Assembly: GCF_003600895.1 (NCBI RefSeq) | Contig: NZ_QYRP01000002.1 | Span: 868,001-932,000, forward strand | Reading direction: 5' to 3' | DNA length: 64,000 bases | Origin: Nocardioides cavernaquae | GTDB lineage: Bacteria > Actinomycetota > Actinomycetes > Propionibacteriales > Nocardioidaceae | Part shown: one piece after another, positions 11,880 through 20,182 of the stretch | Numbering within the stretch: position 1 is the stretch's first letter | Layout of the letters: every line of letters starts with the position of its first letter | Notes under the pieces: generated by a model | Seen by the model: only the letters and a program-made list of their open reading frames with translations | Databases searched by the model: none | Told to the model about the DNA's origin: nothing | Made by a program: the position numbers and the translations under genes

Positions 11880-14240
11880 TCAGTCATGTCGGATCTCATC
11901 GATGATGGTGGCGCCGAGCTCGCGCTGGATCAGCTCGGCACCGGACAGGCTCCCCGACTCGACGTCGGGGTCGTCGCGATGGGCATCCGCGTCGGCAGCG
12001 AAGCGGCTCTCGCGCGCCTGCGGAGCCGCACCGGGCTGGCGGGACTGCTCGAAAGCCTCGCGCGCCGGGTTGCGGACCTGTCCTGACGGGCCGGCGTCGA
12101 CCGCGGCTCCCCCTGCCGGGCCGTCGGGCTCCGGCGGCTCCGTCTCAGCGGGCGGCTCCGTCACCCAGTCTGCCGGTCCGCTGCCGACAGGACGGGGCGC
12201 GGCGGGCTCCGTGGTCGCGGCGTCGGCGGGCGCACCCGCGGGCGGCGGGGTGTTGACGCCCGAGCCGGTCGACGCTGCCGTGGCGATGATCGCCTCGATG
12301 CGCCACTCGTGGCCGACCACCTTGATCGCAGCCTTGCGGAGCAGGTCGCCGCTGCCGCTCTTGTCGAAGCTGTCGCGCGCGCCCGCGCTGTCGAAGCCGA
12401 GCGTCAGCGTGCGGTCGTCGACACTGACCACCTGGGCGTTGTTGCTGAGCAGCATCCAGGTCAGGCGGCGCATGCCCTTGACCTGCTCGACCACGTCGGG
12501 CCACAGCTTGCGCACGTCGGTGAGGCCGAGGCGGAAGGCGCTCGCAGCGGGCGCCTGCGCGGGTGCAGCAGCGGCCGGCGCGGGGGCGGCTGGCGCAGGC
12601 TCACCGGGACTCGGCGGGGTCCCCGGCCGCGCCTCATCAGTGTGTGGACTCTTCGTCACCGGCTGACCAGAAGTCCGCGTCTTGTCGACGGGTGCCGCCT
12701 CGAGAGGAGCCCCGGACGCGGACGGCCCTGACGGAGACCCGGATGCAGGCTCACCATCCGTCGAGGTCGACACGGGCGCAACCGGTGTCGAGGTCGCCGC
12801 GGGCGCCTGCTCAGCGGGACGGGAGGCACCCGGGACGACATTGGCCACCGAGCGCGCGGCAGCACGAGCTGCCGAGATGCCGGACTGCGCGGCCGCGATC
12901 CCGGAGGACGCGACAGCGGTGCCGGCTTCGGCGATCGCCTGGACGGGCGTCGCCGACGGAGGCACTGGCGCGGTGGCCGGTGCACCAGAGTGCTCGGCTG
13001 CCGGCACGGCCGCACGGGGAGCAGCGGGAGCGGCGGCGGGCGCGACGGCAGCGGGCGCGGGCGCTGATCCACCGATCGCGATCCGGCGCTCGAGCCGGTC
13101 GAGCCGCGCAAGCACCCCGTCGGAGGTGTCGTCGGCACCGGGCAGCAGCACGCGGGCGAGGATCAGCTCGAGGAGCAGCCGGGGTGCTGTCGCTCCGCGC
13201 ATCTCGGTCAGGCCGGACGCAACCAGGTCAGCAGCGCGCGAGAGCTCGATCGCACCGAACCTCTTGGCCTGGGCGATCAGCCGCTCCCCCGCGTCCTCGG
13301 CAACATCGAGAAGGCCCGTCGCGGGAGCGTCCGGGACGGCCGTGACGATGACCAGGTCACGCAGTCGGCGGAGCAGGTCCTCGGTGAAACGTCGCGGGTC
13401 CTGGCCGGTCTCGATCACCTTGTCGACGACGCCGAAGACGCCCGCGCCATCGCGCGCGGCGAACGCGTCGACGACCTCGTCGAGGAGCGAGTCGGGGGTG
13501 TAGCCGAGCAGGCCAGCGGCCAGGTCGTAGGTGACTCCGGCGGGACCGGCGCCGCCGAGCAGCTGGTCGAGGACGGAGAGCGTGTCGCGGGCCGAACCGC
13601 CACCGGCGCGCACGACGAGCGGGAGCGCAGCAGGCTCGATGGCGACACCCTCGGCGTCGCAGAGCTGAACGAGGTAGGTGGTCAGCAGCCGCGGCGGGAT
13701 CAACCGGAACGGGTAGTGGTGCGTGCGCGAGCGGATGGTCGGCAGGACCTTGTCCGGCTCGGTCGTCGCGAAGACGAAGCGCAGGTGCGGCGGGGGCTCC
13801 TCGACGAGCTTGAGCAGGGCGTTGAAGCCCTGCGTCGTGACCATGTGGGCCTCGTCGATGATGTAGATCTTGTAGCGGCTCTTGACCGGGGCGTAGAACG
13901 CCTTCTCGCGCAGGTCGCGCGCGTCATCGACGCCACCGTGCGAGGCCGCGTCGATCTCGATCACGTCGATCGAGCCCGGGCCGCCGCGGGCCAGGTCGCG
14001 GCAGGACTCGCACTCGCCGCACGGATCGGCGATCGGAGCCTTCTCGCAGTTCAGCGCCCGCGCCAGGATCCGGGCAGAGGTCGTCTTGCCGCAGCCGCGC
14101 GGACCGGAGAAGAGATAGGCGTGGTTGACCCGGTTGTTGGCCAGCGCAGCACGAAGCGGGTCGGTGACGTGGTCCTGGCCGATCACCTCGGCAAACGTCT
14201 CCGGTCGGTACCGGCGGTACAGAGCGAGGGGTGCATCCAC
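11880..14240 (-). CDS. dnaX: DNA polymerase III subunit gamma/tau
   Basis: 786 aa clamp-loader ATPase. Start is GTG at 14238-14240 (VDAPLALYRRYRPETF). P-loop GPRGCGKT at residues 46-53, zinc module Cys65/74/77/80 (CEKAPIADPCGECESC), Walker B IIDEAHM at ~128-133. AAA lid and collar domains continue to about residue 385. An Ala/Pro-rich linker of ~230 residues follows, then a C-terminal tau-like domain from ~residue 600 (FRLGLTDVRKLWPDVVEQVKGMRRLTWMLL cut here into motif RKLWPDVVEQVK). No programmed-frameshift signal for a separate gamma form was noticed. Confidence 0.96.
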   Translation of the reverse strand: MDAPLALYRRYRPETFAEVIGQDHVTDPLRAALANNRVNHAYLFSGPRGCGKTTSARILARALNCEKAPIADPCGECESCRDLARGGPGSIDVIEIDAASHGGVDDARDLREKAFYAPVKSRYKIYIIDEAHMVTTQGFNALLKLVEEPPPHLRFVFATTEPDKVLPTIRSRTHHYPFRLIPPRLLTTYLVQLCDAEGVAIEPAALPLVVRAGGGSARDTLSVLDQLLGGAGPAGVTYDLAAGLLGYTPDSLLDEVVDAFAARDGAGVFGVVDKVIETGQDPRRFTEDLLRRLRDLVIVTAVPDAPATGLLDVAEDAGERLIAQAKRFGAIELSRAADLVASGLTEMRGATAPRLLLELILARVLLPGADDTSDGVLARLDRLERRIAIGGSAPAPAAVAPAAAPAAPRAAVPAAEHSGAPATAPVPPSATPVQAIAEAGTAVASSGIAAAQSGISAARAAARSVANVVPGASRPAEQAPAATSTPVAPVSTSTDGEPASGSPSGPSASGAPLEAAPVDKTRTSGQPVTKSPHTDEARPGTPPSPGEPAPAAPAPAAAAPAQAPAASAFRLGLTDVRKLWPDVVEQVKGMRRLTWMLLSNNAQVVSVDDRTLTLGFDSAGARDSFDKSGSGDLLRKAAIKVVGHEWRIEAIIATAASTGSGVNTPPPAGAPADAATTEPAAPRPVGSGPADWVTEPPAETEPPEPDGPAGGAAVDAGPSGQVRNPAREAFEQSRQPGAAPQARESRFAADADAHRDDPDVESGSLSGAELIQRELGATIIDEIRHD

Positions 14241-14299
14241 GTCCTGAACCCTAGTTGCCCCTTCCGACAGAGGCCATGGCAGTGCCGAACCCGCCCACA

Positions 14300-14338
14300 T
14301 TGCGCCGTGTCGACGTCAAGGTTGCGCCGTGTCGACGT
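14300..14338. repeat. Tandem 17-base direct repeat upstream of dnaX
   Basis: TTGCGCCGTGTCGACGT occurs at 14300-14316 and again at 14322-14338, exactly identical, with a period of 22 bases (two helical turns). It lies in the ~100-base gap between the lipoprotein gene stop and the dnaX start, so it may be an operator or part of the dnaX promoter. Confidence 0.8.
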
Positions 14339-14340
14339 GG

Positions 14341-15300
14341 TCAGGGGCGGACGAACCACTCGCCCAGACGACCGCCGTGCCCGGGGCAGGTGACGTTGCG
14401 ATCGCGGTCGTCCTCGACCCACTGGGCCAGCACCGCGCGCCCACCGCCGAAGGACCAGTCCTCGCTGCACCGGTCCAGCGCAGCCGTCAGGGAGGTCTGC
14501 CCTGCCGCGCGCCACTCGGGGGCGTTGACACGCAGGTCGCCCACGACCCGCTGCCACAGTGACTTCACCGAGTAGTAGCCGATCCGCAGGCCGGCATCGC
14601 GATAGCCACGGGCCGTGCCCTCGACCACGGCAGCGTTGGCTGCCAGATCAGCACTCCAGTCGAAGTCGGGCACCGGCTCGACGTCGATCCAGACCGCGGG
14701 AGTCCGCAGGCCCGCCTCGCGCATCGTCGCGATCGTGAAGAGCGCCGCCTGGTAGCCGGCGTTGCGGAGCGCCCCGAGGCGGGTCGCCCCGTCGTACGGA
14801 CCCTTCTTCCCGACCTTCGCGAGCTGGGCGTCCGTGGGCCACGAGACGACGGCGTACGCCCCGACCATCAGGTCGCGCTCCCGCACCCACGCGAGCTGGT
14901 CGGCAAGGCACGGGTTGGGGGTGAAGCTCGGGCCGTTGGTCAGGCCGAGCACGACGAACTCGGCGGCGTCGGTGGGCATCGGGGCGCCCTTCGACTGCTT
15001 CTGCGGGATGCCCATGCCTCGGGGGCACTGGGGCCAGCTCGCGTCCGCGCCGAGGACCTGGCGGTCCGGCCCGTTGGGGATCGACCCGGCGTTGGCGTTC
15101 GCCGAGGCGACCAGGTCGTCGAGGTTGCTCGGCACGTCGATGGCGGTCTCGGTCGGACGGTTGCCCGGGAGCGCGGCACCGGGAGTGAACGAGTCCGACG
15201 CACCCGCAGGGACCTCCGGCGCTGCCGGCTCACGCGGCGTACCGCCGCAGCCCGCGACTGCGAGCAGGACAGCCGACGCGGCGAACAGGCTCCGGATCAT
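14341..15300 (-). CDS. Lipoprotein with GH25/DUF1906-like domain
   Basis: 319 aa. The ATG at 15298-15300 begins a lipoprotein signal peptide with lipobox LAVAGC, Cys18 being the lipidated residue, so it should be anchored on the outer membrane face. The mature part (VLGADASWPQCPRGMG..., FVVLGLTNGPSFTPNPCLADQLAW..., PAVWIDVEPVPDFDW, GIYYS-like IGYYSVKSLWQ) has the TIM-barrel pattern of glycoside hydrolase family 25/DUF1906, with the acidic DVEP in the expected active-site strand. Substrate is uncertain; peptidoglycan is a guess from family. Confidence 0.75.
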   Translation of the reverse strand: MIRSLFAASAVLLAVAGCGGTPREPAAPEVPAGASDSFTPGAALPGNRPTETAIDVPSNLDDLVASANANAGSIPNGPDRQVLGADASWPQCPRGMGIPQKQSKGAPMPTDAAEFVVLGLTNGPSFTPNPCLADQLAWVRERDLMVGAYAVVSWPTDAQLAKVGKKGPYDGATRLGALRNAGYQAALFTIATMREAGLRTPAVWIDVEPVPDFDWSADLAANAAVVEGTARGYRDAGLRIGYYSVKSLWQRVVGDLRVNAPEWRAAGQTSLTAALDRCSEDWSFGGGRAVLAQWVEDDRDRNVTCPGHGGRLGEWFVRP

Positions 15301-15367
15301 CACCGGCCCCACGCTACGTCGCACGATCCATCCGGGTGGACGAAATGAAGGACGACCCGGAAATGCA

Positions 15368-15462
15368 GAGGCCCCCCATGCACCCGACAGAGCTCACCTG
15401 CCCTTGCTGCCTTCCGGCCCTGGGGGAGTTCAGCGAGATGCCGCCACATGGGGGGTTGCCCC
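15368..15462 (-). ncRNA. ffs: Signal recognition particle 4.5S-type RNA
   Basis: On the minus strand the region reads CCCAGGGCCGGAAGGCAGCA then AGGGCAGGTGAGCTC, which is the conserved SRP helix 8 core (symmetric loop plus GGAAG tetraloop cap). The ends pair: 15372-15380 with 15447-15455, forming a CCCCCCATG/CATGGGGGG stem. Length of about 95 nt fits the small bacterial SRP RNA. Exact ends are estimated. Location upstream of dnaX is typical of actinobacteria. Confidence 0.93.
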
Positions 15463-15565
15463 GAAGTCTAGAGGGCACGCTCCGAGCGCCCAAATGGTGG
15501 GTCCCGAGCCGATGGATGGTGGACCGATTTCAGGCGAACACCCAACCACGGGTAACCTCCTCCAC

Positions 15566-15653
15566 GGATCTGTCGCCTAGTGGCCTATGGCGCTCGCTTG
15601 GAAAGCGGGTTGGGTTAACGCCCTCGGGGGTTCGAATCCCCCCAGATCCGCCA
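15566..15653 (+). tRNA. tRNA-Ser (anticodon GGA)
   Basis: Class II tRNA of 88 nt. Acceptor stem GGATCTG (15566-15572) pairs with CAGATCC (15643-15649), discriminator G, and CCA is encoded at 15651-15653. Anticodon stem CTCGC/GCGGG closes loop TTGGAAA with GGA at positions 34-36. A variable arm and T arm (GGGGGTTCGAATCCCCC) are visible. Confidence 0.97.
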
Positions 15654-15658
15654 TGTGA

Positions 15659-15693
15659 AGCGCCGCCCCTGCCGTCAAGGCCGGGGCGGCGCT
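15659..15693 (+). terminator. Terminator after tRNA-Ser
   Basis: Perfect 11-bp stem AGCGCCGCCCC (15659-15669) / GGGGCGGCGCT (15683-15693) with a 13-base loop, starting 5 bases after the tRNA 3' end. No long U tract. It could also end the convergent RimK-like transcript whose stop is at 15709. Confidence 0.7.
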
Positions 15694-15708
15694 CTGCGTT
15701 GCGGGGGT

Positions 15709-16899
15709 TCAGGCCTCGTGGAGCGGCTGCTTCGGCAGCTTCTTGACCTTCGACCGGCGCTTCGGGCGGGCCGGGATCATCGAGCGCATCTCCTCGAGCT
15801 TGCCGAAGCAGAGCAACCGGTCCTCGGCCTCGAGCACGTTGCGCGGCCGCGGGTTGGGGATCACCAGGGTGCCCCGGTGCAGGGTCAGGACGGTGATGTC
15901 CTTGTCGCGGAGTCCGGACTCGGCGATCGTCTTGCCGACGAGGTCGGCATCGCCGTGGACCACGAGCTCGGCGACGCCGTAGCCGGTGGAGACCGACAGC
16001 CGCTCACGCACGTCGATCTGCGGGAACGCGACCTGGTTGTCGATGTGGTCGATGATCGCGCCGGCCACGTCGAGCTTGGTCGCGGCCTCGATGCCCTCCA
16101 GCCCGGGCGAGGAGTTGACCTCCATGACCAGCGGTCCGTCGACACCCTCGAGCATGTCGACGCCGGCGACCTTGAGGCCCATGATCTGCGCGGCGCGCAC
16201 CGCGACCCGCTCGTACTCCGGATCCAGATCGACCCTCTCCACGGACCCGCCGCGGTGGACGTTGGAGCGGAACTCGTCGCCCTTCGCCGTACGCCGCATG
16301 GCAGCGACGACGCGGTCGCCGACGACCAGCGCGCGGATGTCGCGCCCCTTCGACTCCTTCACGAAGGACTGGATCAGCACGTTCTGCTTGGTGCTCTGCA
16401 GGGTCTCGATGATCGCCTCGGCGACCTTGATGTCCGGAGCCAGGATCACGCCGATGCCCTGGGTGCCCTCGAGCAGCTTGATGACGACCGGAGCTCCACC
16501 GACCCGCTCGATCGCCGGGATCACGTCGCCGCGGTCCTGCACGAACGTGGTCGCCGGCATGCCGATGTTGTGCCGCGACAGGATCTGCGTCGCCCGCAGC
16601 TTGTCGCGACTGTTGGCGATGCCGTTGGCGGTGTTGGGCGTGTAGACGTCCATCTGCTCGAACTGCCGCACGACGGCGGTGCCGAAGTAGGTGATGGAGT
16701 TGCCGATGCGTGGCAGCACCGCGTCGTAGTGCGACAGCTGCTTGCCGCGGAACTGGAGGTCAGGTTGGTCGCCCGACAGGTCGATGCTGAACCGCAGCGT
16801 GTTGAGCACCTTGACGTCGTGCCCGCGGTCGAGGGCTGCTGTGCGCAGCCGCTGGGAGCTGTAGCAACGCGGCGCGCGGGAGAGGATCGCTAGCTTCAC
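15709..16899 (-). CDS. RimK-family ATP-grasp ligase fused to a TrkA-C (RCK-C) domain
   Basis: 396 aa. Start GTG at 16897-16899 (VKLAILSRAPRCYSS), matching RimK N-termini. Residues ~1-300 are the ATP-grasp ligase: NSRDKLRATQILSRHNIGMP, GGAPVVIKLLEGTQGIGV, RDIRALVVGDRVVAAMRR, and metal-binding MEVNSSPGLEGIE. RimK adds glutamates to ribosomal protein S6 or other acceptors. The C-terminal ~80 residues (GVAELVVHGDADLVGKTIAESGLRDK...VLTLHRGTLVIPNPRP...EDRLLCFGKLEEM) form a TrkA-C-like ligand-binding domain, not part of E. coli RimK. It is divergent from the RimB-like gene, start codons 24 bases apart. Confidence 0.9.
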   Translation of the reverse strand: MKLAILSRAPRCYSSQRLRTAALDRGHDVKVLNTLRFSIDLSGDQPDLQFRGKQLSHYDAVLPRIGNSITYFGTAVVRQFEQMDVYTPNTANGIANSRDKLRATQILSRHNIGMPATTFVQDRGDVIPAIERVGGAPVVIKLLEGTQGIGVILAPDIKVAEAIIETLQSTKQNVLIQSFVKESKGRDIRALVVGDRVVAAMRRTAKGDEFRSNVHRGGSVERVDLDPEYERVAVRAAQIMGLKVAGVDMLEGVDGPLVMEVNSSPGLEGIEAATKLDVAGAIIDHIDNQVAFPQIDVRERLSVSTGYGVAELVVHGDADLVGKTIAESGLRDKDITVLTLHRGTLVIPNPRPRNVLEAEDRLLCFGKLEEMRSMIPARPKRRSKVKKLPKQPLHEA

Positions 16900-16923
16900 T
16901 GTTTGCCTGCTTGGATGGGGGCC

Positions 16924-17406
16924 GTGACGGACTCCCATCTAACCAACCAGCCGCACACGGCCGGGTGGCGCGAGTGGGTGAGTCTCCCGGATCTCGGCGT
17001 GCCGTGGATCAAGGCGAAGCTCGACACTGGCGCCCGTTCGTCGGCGATCCACGCCTTCGACCTGGAGGAGTTCGAGCGCGACGGCCAGGCGTGGGTCCGG
17101 TTCTCGATCCATCCCTGGCAGCGCACCTCCGAGGAAGCGGTCGTCGTCGAGCTCCCGGTCCACGACCGACGAGCGGTGCGCAGCTCGTCGGGCCACGCCG
17201 ACGAGCGCTACGTCGTCCTCATGGACGTGCGCCTGCTCGACCGGGTCGTCACCACGGAGATGACCCTGAGCCGACGTGACGAGATGGGGTTCCGCCTGCT
17301 GATCGGCCGTGAGGCGCTGCGCCAGGGCTTCCTCGTCGACGCCGGCCGCTCCTACCTCGGCGGCCGCCCGAAGCGCGCCGTGCGCCGCAAGAACCGGGGC
17401 GTCTGA
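16924..17406 (+). CDS. RimB-like ATP-dependent zinc protease family protein
   Basis: 160 aa from GTG 16924. It belongs to the retropepsin-like family often labelled ATP-dependent zinc protease (RimB of the Pseudomonas rimABK operon). GWREWVSLPDLGVPWIKAKL followed by DTGARSSAIHA carries the DTG catalytic-type motif at residues 34-36; GFRLLIGREALRQGFLVD is the second conserved block. RimB is reported to trim glutamates added by RimK, so the divergent ligase is its expected partner. An alternative start at 16903 overlaps the ligase start region. Stop is 1 base before the next gene. Confidence 0.88.
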   Translation: MTDSHLTNQPHTAGWREWVSLPDLGVPWIKAKLDTGARSSAIHAFDLEEFERDGQAWVRFSIHPWQRTSEEAVVVELPVHDRRAVRSSSGHADERYVVLMDVRLLDRVVTTEMTLSRRDEMGFRLLIGREALRQGFLVDAGRSYLGGRPKRAVRRKNRGV

Positions 17407-17407
17407 C

Positions 17408-18358
17408 ATGGCACGCGAGTCCTTCGCCATCGGCAACGTGCGCGTGCGCGCCGGCTCCGCCAAGGAGGTCGAGCTCCCGATCACCCGGCTGGTCACCGGC
17501 GGTGACGTCACCCTGCCTGTGCGGGTGATCCACGGCCGCGAGCCGGGTCCGGTGATCTGGGTCAACGCCGCCATCCATGGTGACGAGGTGCTCGGCGTCG
17601 AGGTGATCCGGCGCGTGATGGCGGGCCTCGATCCGAAGAGCCTGCGTGGCACGCTCGTGGCCGTGCCCGTGGTCAACGTGCTCGGCTTCATGACTGGCGA
17701 CCGCTACCTCCCCGACCGCCGCGACCTCAACCGGTCCTTCCCAGGCTCGGCCCGCGGGTCGCTCGCCAGCCGGATCGCGCACCTGTTCATGACCGAGGTG
17801 GTCTCCAAGTGCGAGCTCGGCATCGACCTGCACACCGCCGCCGACAGGCGTGACAACTACCCGCAGATCCGCGCCGACCTCGATGACCCCGTGACGCACC
17901 GGCTCGCGCTGGCGTTCGGCGCGCCGGTGATGGTGCACGCGAAGATCCGCGACGGCTCACTGCGACAGGCCGGCCTCGACGTCGGTGCCCGGGTGCTGCT
18001 CTACGAGGCTGGCATGGCGATGCGCTTCGACGAGGAGCCGATCCGGGTCGGCGTCGAAGGGGTGCGTCGGGTCCTGGTCCAGCTGGACATGCTCGACTGC
18101 CCGCCCGAGCTGATCGATCCGCCGTACGTCGAGGAGTGCCGGACCAGCGGCTGGGTGCGCGCCCGCGGCACCGGGATTCTGCACCTCGAGGTGAACCTGG
18201 GCGCGGAGGTCTCCGCCGGCCAGCGGCTCGGCGGGCTCTCCGACACGTTCGGTCGCCGGGTGCGGCTCGTGCACGCCGACCGGTCGGGCGTCGTCATCGG
18301 CCTGACCCGCGCCCCGATCGTCAACGCCGGCGACGCCCTGGTGCACATCGCCCAGTAG
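17408..18358 (+). CDS. Succinylglutamate desuccinylase/aspartoacylase family (M14) protein
   Basis: 316 aa zinc-dependent deacylase of the AstE/AspA group. Zinc ligands His57 and Glu60 are in AAIHGDEVLG; the third is the His of GIDLHTAADRRDNYP (about residue 142). NGRD-like DRYLPDRRDLNRSFPG is the substrate-binding block. The C-terminal ~90 residues form the usual beta domain (GILHLEVNLGAEVSAGQRLGG). Relatives frequently sit beside RimK/RimB-like genes, as here. The natural substrate is unknown; a role in removing or recycling a glutamyl/acyl tag is inference. Confidence 0.9.
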   Translation: MARESFAIGNVRVRAGSAKEVELPITRLVTGGDVTLPVRVIHGREPGPVIWVNAAIHGDEVLGVEVIRRVMAGLDPKSLRGTLVAVPVVNVLGFMTGDRYLPDRRDLNRSFPGSARGSLASRIAHLFMTEVVSKCELGIDLHTAADRRDNYPQIRADLDDPVTHRLALAFGAPVMVHAKIRDGSLRQAGLDVGARVLLYEAGMAMRFDEEPIRVGVEGVRRVLVQLDMLDCPPELIDPPYVEECRTSGWVRARGTGILHLEVNLGAEVSAGQRLGGLSDTFGRRVRLVHADRSGVVIGLTRAPIVNAGDALVHIAQ

Positions 18359-18392
18359 GGCCTGAACCCCGCGGCCGGCGCGGCGTACGACG

Positions 18393-18866
18393 TCAGGCGG
18401 GGTGCTCCCCCGTCGCCGCGGCGATGACCTCGGTCAGCCGCCGGTGCATCTCCATCAGCTCCGGCAACGGCATGCCCAGCCGCTGAACGACAGCCGGGGG
18501 AATGGCCAGGGCGTCCTCGCGCAGCGCGCGGCCCTTCTCGGTCAGCACGACCGCCAGGGCACGCTCGTCGTGCGGGTCCTTGTCGCGCCGGAGGTAGCCG
18601 AGAGCCTCCAGCCGCTTGAGCAGCGGGGAGAGCGTGCCGGGGTCGAGCTGGAGCAGCTTCGACAGCTCTCCGACGCGCAGCGGCTCGTGCTCCCAGAGAG
18701 CGAGCATCACGAGGTACTGCGGGTGGGTCAGACCGAGCGGCTCGAGCAGTGGACGGTAGAGCGCGATCACGCTGCGCGAGGCGATCGCCAGCGCGAAACA
18801 GACCTGCTGCTCGAGGGCCAGCGGGTTCTCGATGCCGGGAAGGGCCGGCGGCGTCTTGCTCGTCAC
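18393..18866 (-). CDS. MarR-family regulator, OhrR type
   Basis: 157-aa winged-helix repressor. Start is GTG at 18864-18866 (VTSKTPPALPGIENP). Helix 1 contains LEQQVCFALAIASRSVIALY, with Cys23 at the place of the peroxide-sensing Cys of one-Cys OhrR proteins. Recognition helix region LDPGTLSPLLKRLEALGYL and wing RDKDPHDERALAVVLTEKG are clear. It is divergent from the sulfurtransferase gene, and a palindromic operator lies between them. No ohr gene is in the window, so the usual partner is replaced by the sulfurtransferase. Confidence 0.93.
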   Translation of the reverse strand: MTSKTPPALPGIENPLALEQQVCFALAIASRSVIALYRPLLEPLGLTHPQYLVMLALWEHEPLRVGELSKLLQLDPGTLSPLLKRLEALGYLRRDKDPHDERALAVVLTEKGRALREDALAIPPAVVQRLGMPLPELMEMHRRLTEVIAAATGEHPA

Positions 18867-18884
18867 ATTGCGAGCGTACCAAAT

Positions 18885-18913
18885 GTTGGTGTACAAACTG
18901 TTAGTACACCAAC
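18885..18913. promoter_or_regulatory. Operator for the MarR/OhrR-type regulator
   Basis: Perfect inverted repeat GTTGGTGTAC (18885-18894) / GTACACCAAC (18904-18913), spacer 9 bases (AAACTGTTA). It lies between the divergent starts at 18866 and 18933, where both promoters must be. Autoregulation and control of the sulfurtransferase by the adjacent MarR protein are inferred from position and symmetry. Confidence 0.78.
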
Positions 18914-18932
18914 TACCTACAGGAGGAACCCC

Positions 18933-19769
18933 ATGGCCCGCACCGACGTACTCGTCGAAGCCGCCTGGCTGGAGGCCCACCTCGATGAGGCCGGCCTCGT
19001 CGTCATCGAGGTCGACGAGGACACCGCAGCCCACGGCATCGCCCACATCCCGGGCGCGATCCAGCTCGACTGGCGCCGCGACCTGCAGCACCCGCAGCGC
19101 CGCGACGTCATCGACCGCGCCGGCTTCGAGGCGCTGCTCTCCGCCAAGGGCGTCTCCAACGACGACACCGTCGTGCTGTACGGCGGCGACAACAACTGGT
19201 TCGCCGCGTATGCGTACTGGTACTTCAAGATCTACGGACACCGTGACGTCCGCCTGCTCGACGGTGGCCGGAAGAAGTGGGAGCTCGACCGCCGCCCGCT
19301 CGAAGGTGCCCCGGTCACGCGGCCCACGACGTCGTACGTCGCACAGGAGGCCGACCTGTCGATCCGCGCCTTCCGCGATGACGTCATCAACGCCATCGGC
19401 ACGACGCCGATCCTCGACGTGCGCTCCCCCGCGGAGTTCAGCGGCGAGATCCTCGCCCCCGCGCACTTCCCGCAGGAGCAGCCGCAGGTGCGCGGCCACG
19501 TCCCCACCGCGGTCAACGTCCCCTGGGCGAAGTCGGCAGCCGACGACGGGACGTTCCGCCCCGACGCCGAGCTCCGCGAGCTGTACGCCGAGGTGCTCAG
19601 CCCCGCGGCGCCCGGAAGCGACGAGGTGATCGCCTACTGCCGCATCGGCGAGCGGAGCGCGCACACCTGGTTCGTCCTGCGCGAGCTGCTCGGCGTCCCG
19701 AACGTGCGCAACTACGACGGCTCCTGGGTCGAGTACGGCTCGCTCATCGGTGCACCTGTGGAGGTCTGA
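18933..19769 (+). CDS. Thiosulfate/3-mercaptopyruvate sulfurtransferase
   Basis: 278 aa, two tandem rhodanese domains, the CysA2/SseA class of mycobacteria. The N-terminal domain (HIPGAIQLDW, VLYGGDNNWFAAYAYWYF, LLDGGRKKW) lacks a cysteine and is structural. The C-terminal domain holds the active-site loop CRIGERS with Cys236, plus LDVRSPAEFSGE. It transfers sulfane sulfur from thiosulfate to thiophilic acceptors in the cytoplasm. AGGAGG at 18921-18926 is a strong ribosome-binding site. The OhrR-like neighbour suggests thiol or peroxide-responsive expression. Confidence 0.93.
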   Translation: MARTDVLVEAAWLEAHLDEAGLVVIEVDEDTAAHGIAHIPGAIQLDWRRDLQHPQRRDVIDRAGFEALLSAKGVSNDDTVVLYGGDNNWFAAYAYWYFKIYGHRDVRLLDGGRKKWELDRRPLEGAPVTRPTTSYVAQEADLSIRAFRDDVINAIGTTPILDVRSPAEFSGEILAPAHFPQEQPQVRGHVPTAVNVPWAKSAADDGTFRPDAELRELYAEVLSPAAPGSDEVIAYCRIGERSAHTWFVLRELLGVPNVRNYDGSWVEYGSLIGAPVEV

Positions 19770-20110
19770 TGTCCGCGAGTCCGACGGCCCGTCCGCGCCG
19801 CCACCTCATGGATCCGGCACGCCCGGTCCGACTGGTCAACGATGTCTCGCTGACCAGGGTTCAGCAGTGGGTGGCGTCGGTCCTGACCGTGACCACCGTC
19901 GGTCACCTTGCCGTCGGGCTCGTCGTCGCGGCCTTCGCACTGCCAGCAGGGCACACCGGAGGTCGTGCGGGGTTGGCGGTGATCGCCGGCGCGTTCGGCA
20001 TGCTCGGAGTTGCCGGGGCGCTGGCGATTCACCGCCGCCCGATCATCAGCCCGTGGTTGCTCTGCGGCTTCCTGCCGGGGGCGGTCGGACTGGCGCTCGT
20101 CGCGCGGTGA
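19769..20110 (+). CDS. Small membrane protein of unknown function
   Basis: 113 aa. It starts at an ATG overlapping the sulfurtransferase stop (TGATG), so it is translationally coupled. Three hydrophobic helices are visible: VASVLTVTTVGHLAVGLVVAAFAL, LAVIAGAFGMLGVAGALAI, WLLCGFLPGAVGLALVA. No family recognised. Coupling suggests a membrane function connected to sulfane-sulfur metabolism, but that is only context. Confidence 0.75.
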   Translation: MSASPTARPRRHLMDPARPVRLVNDVSLTRVQQWVASVLTVTTVGHLAVGLVVAAFALPAGHTGGRAGLAVIAGAFGMLGVAGALAIHRRPIISPWLLCGFLPGAVGLALVAR

Positions 20111-20182
20111 GGCGAGGCGGGAGGCAGGCCCATCTTCGTGGAACACACCACACTCCTGCCCGCGTCACGAATCCGCTGGAGA

